Positions 4,478-5,353 of a stretch of 5,353 nucleotides of DNA are shown piece by piece. The stretch's first letter is position 1. Each line of letters begins with the position of its first letter. The notes beneath the pieces were generated by a model, which was not told where the DNA came from, did not search any database, and was given only the letters and a program-made list of their open reading frames with translations. A program made the position numbers and the translations under genes. The stretch covers positions 1 through 5,353 of the forward strand of contig CAZFBS010000092.1 in assembly GCA_964517265.1 (NCBI GenBank), given 5' to 3'. Source of the stretch: REEP01 sp964517265. Its GTDB lineage: Bacteria > Pseudomonadota > Alphaproteobacteria > Rhodospirillales > Defluviicoccaceae.

Positions 4478-5353
4478 TCAGAATGTCGAGGCGGCCAGTG
4501 TGACGATCTGCGGATTTAAACGGTATCCCTTGACTCCTTTTCCGGCACCGCTCCGCGAGACGTTTTCAATGACGTCGTACTCGCCGATCGGCTTGCCGGT
4601 TGTCCTCCGAATAAACCTTGAAATCTCATCGCGGAGACGATCGATTGTCCGGCGAATAGTCTCGACGTCGCGTTTTTCGTCGGTTTCCGGGTCACCGGCC
4701 GCTTCGACCGCGTCGGCAATATCGTAAATCGACATCGCTCCGACTTGATCTCCGGCGCTGACGTTCTTGGCGAAACGCTGGATGAGCGCCCGTAGGATCA
4801 GAAAAGGGGTCTCTCGCTCGGCCTTCACCATGAGCACATCGTCGACCCAGAAGCCCTCGGCGTTCAGTTTCACTGTGAACCGCCTTGGAGGAGGGACTGA
4901 TTGAACTGGGGGGCCGATCGCCGTGACACCGAACCCGTACACGGGAACATCGATGTTGGAGAATGCCGCTGCTCCATTTCGTATGCGGTCGCGCAAAAGG
5001 GTGCAGAGATCGACCTCGCGGGTCAGGATCTGAATGAACGTTACATGGCCGATGCCGGTGTCTTGAAGCACGCGGCGGGCCGCGTCCGGCTCCACCGTGA
5101 CGTAAATGCTGGTTTGGGTCATCGCCGCGGTACGGCGGAGCAGCAACGAGTCTGGACAGTATTCCGGCAGACAGATGGAAGCGTTGAGGCTCTCGATCGA
5201 TAAGGTCAGCACGCCGCTCTGAAACTGCCGACCGCGTGCATCCTTGCCACAGTGCTCGATCAAAAACGTTTCGATGCCTGGACGGCTGAGATGGATCGTT
5301 AGCCCGGATATCTCACCAAGGTAGGTGCATCGGCCCCGGGAATCTGAGAAAGT
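4478..5353 (-). CDS. Unrecognised protein, C-terminal part, possible winged-helix end (5' end outside window)
   Basis: The frame is open from the window edge to a TGA at 4480-4478, giving 291 visible residues. A TTG at 5263 or ATG at 5122 could in principle be starts. Neither has a good ribosome binding site, and the sequence upstream reads as ordinary protein (GEISGL, IHLSRPG, IETFLIEHC), so I treat the gene as 5'-truncated. I do not recognise the family. The first half looks like a beta-rich domain (IYVTVEPDA at about 82-90, VPVYGFGVTAIG at about 136-147, RFTVKLNAEGFWVDD at about 157-171). The C-terminal part is helical then wing-like: MSIYDIADAVEA, then a charged helix from about 227 (ETIRRTIDRLRDEISRFI), then GKGVKGYRLNP near 271-281. 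That end resembles the winged-helix fold of DNA-binding regulators. No signal peptide or membrane segment is visible. Codon use includes more CGA, ATA, GGA and GCA than the replication cassette. A regulatory role is inference. Confidence 0.7.
   Translation of the reverse strand, partial: TFSDSRGRCTYLGEISGLTIHLSRPGIETFLIEHCGKDARGRQFQSGVLTLSIESLNASICLPEYCPDSLLLRRTAAMTQTSIYVTVEPDAARRVLQDTGIGHVTFIQILTREVDLCTLLRDRIRNGAAAFSNIDVPVYGFGVTAIGPPVQSVPPPRRFTVKLNAEGFWVDDVLMVKAERETPFLILRALIQRFAKNVSAGDQVGAMSIYDIADAVEAAGDPETDEKRDVETIRRTIDRLRDEISRFIRRTTGKPIGEYDVIENVSRSGAGKGVKGYRLNPQIVTLAASTF

Overview
The window looks like part of a mobile-element (prophage, phage-plasmid or integrative plasmid) replication module from a GC-rich alphaproteobacterium. 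Rhodopseudomonas/Bradyrhizobium-type hosts are my best guess, from the GC-rich codon use and general resemblance of the proteins; no marker gene proves it. Every gene I can support lies on the minus strand, so the window is read from high to low coordinates. The long plus-strand reading frames are antisense shadows.

In transcription order: (1) the C-terminal 291 residues of an unrecognised protein with a possible winged-helix end (5353-4478, 5' end outside the window). (2) A 187-bp intergenic region (4291-4477) with four GGACA-core repeats in two pairs spaced about two helical turns, a small hairpin and the likely promoter of the next gene. (3) A small sigma-70-family (ECF-like) protein (4290-3673). 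(4) A 144-bp leader (3529-3672), ending in tandem Shine-Dalgarno sequences and a 14-codon ORF (3528-3484) whose stop overlaps the next start. (5) A PD-(D/E)XK nuclease of the RecB/Cas4-like superfamily (3484-2708). (6) An unnamed 207-aa protein (2675-2052) with an SSB-like acidic tail ending in Phe. (7) A 57-bp gap with a perfect 8-bp GC-rich inverted repeat. (8) A large primase-helicase (1994 to beyond 1), with an N-terminal RepB/AEP-like primase domain and a C-terminal RepA-type AAA/RecA-fold ATPase, truncated by the window edge.

The likely division of labour, an inference, is this. The primase-helicase opens and primes the element's origin, the 207-aa protein coats single strands, and the nuclease resects ends for recombination. 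The sigma-like protein may switch this cassette on, and the upstream gene may be a regulator. Genes 4-8 are tightly spaced and probably one operon. The two genes at high coordinates appear less GC-biased in codon use than the cassette, which hints at a modular join near 3500-3700.

The primase-helicase is easy to miss. It has no stop codon in the window and is overlapped antisense by a 645-codon plus-strand open frame.
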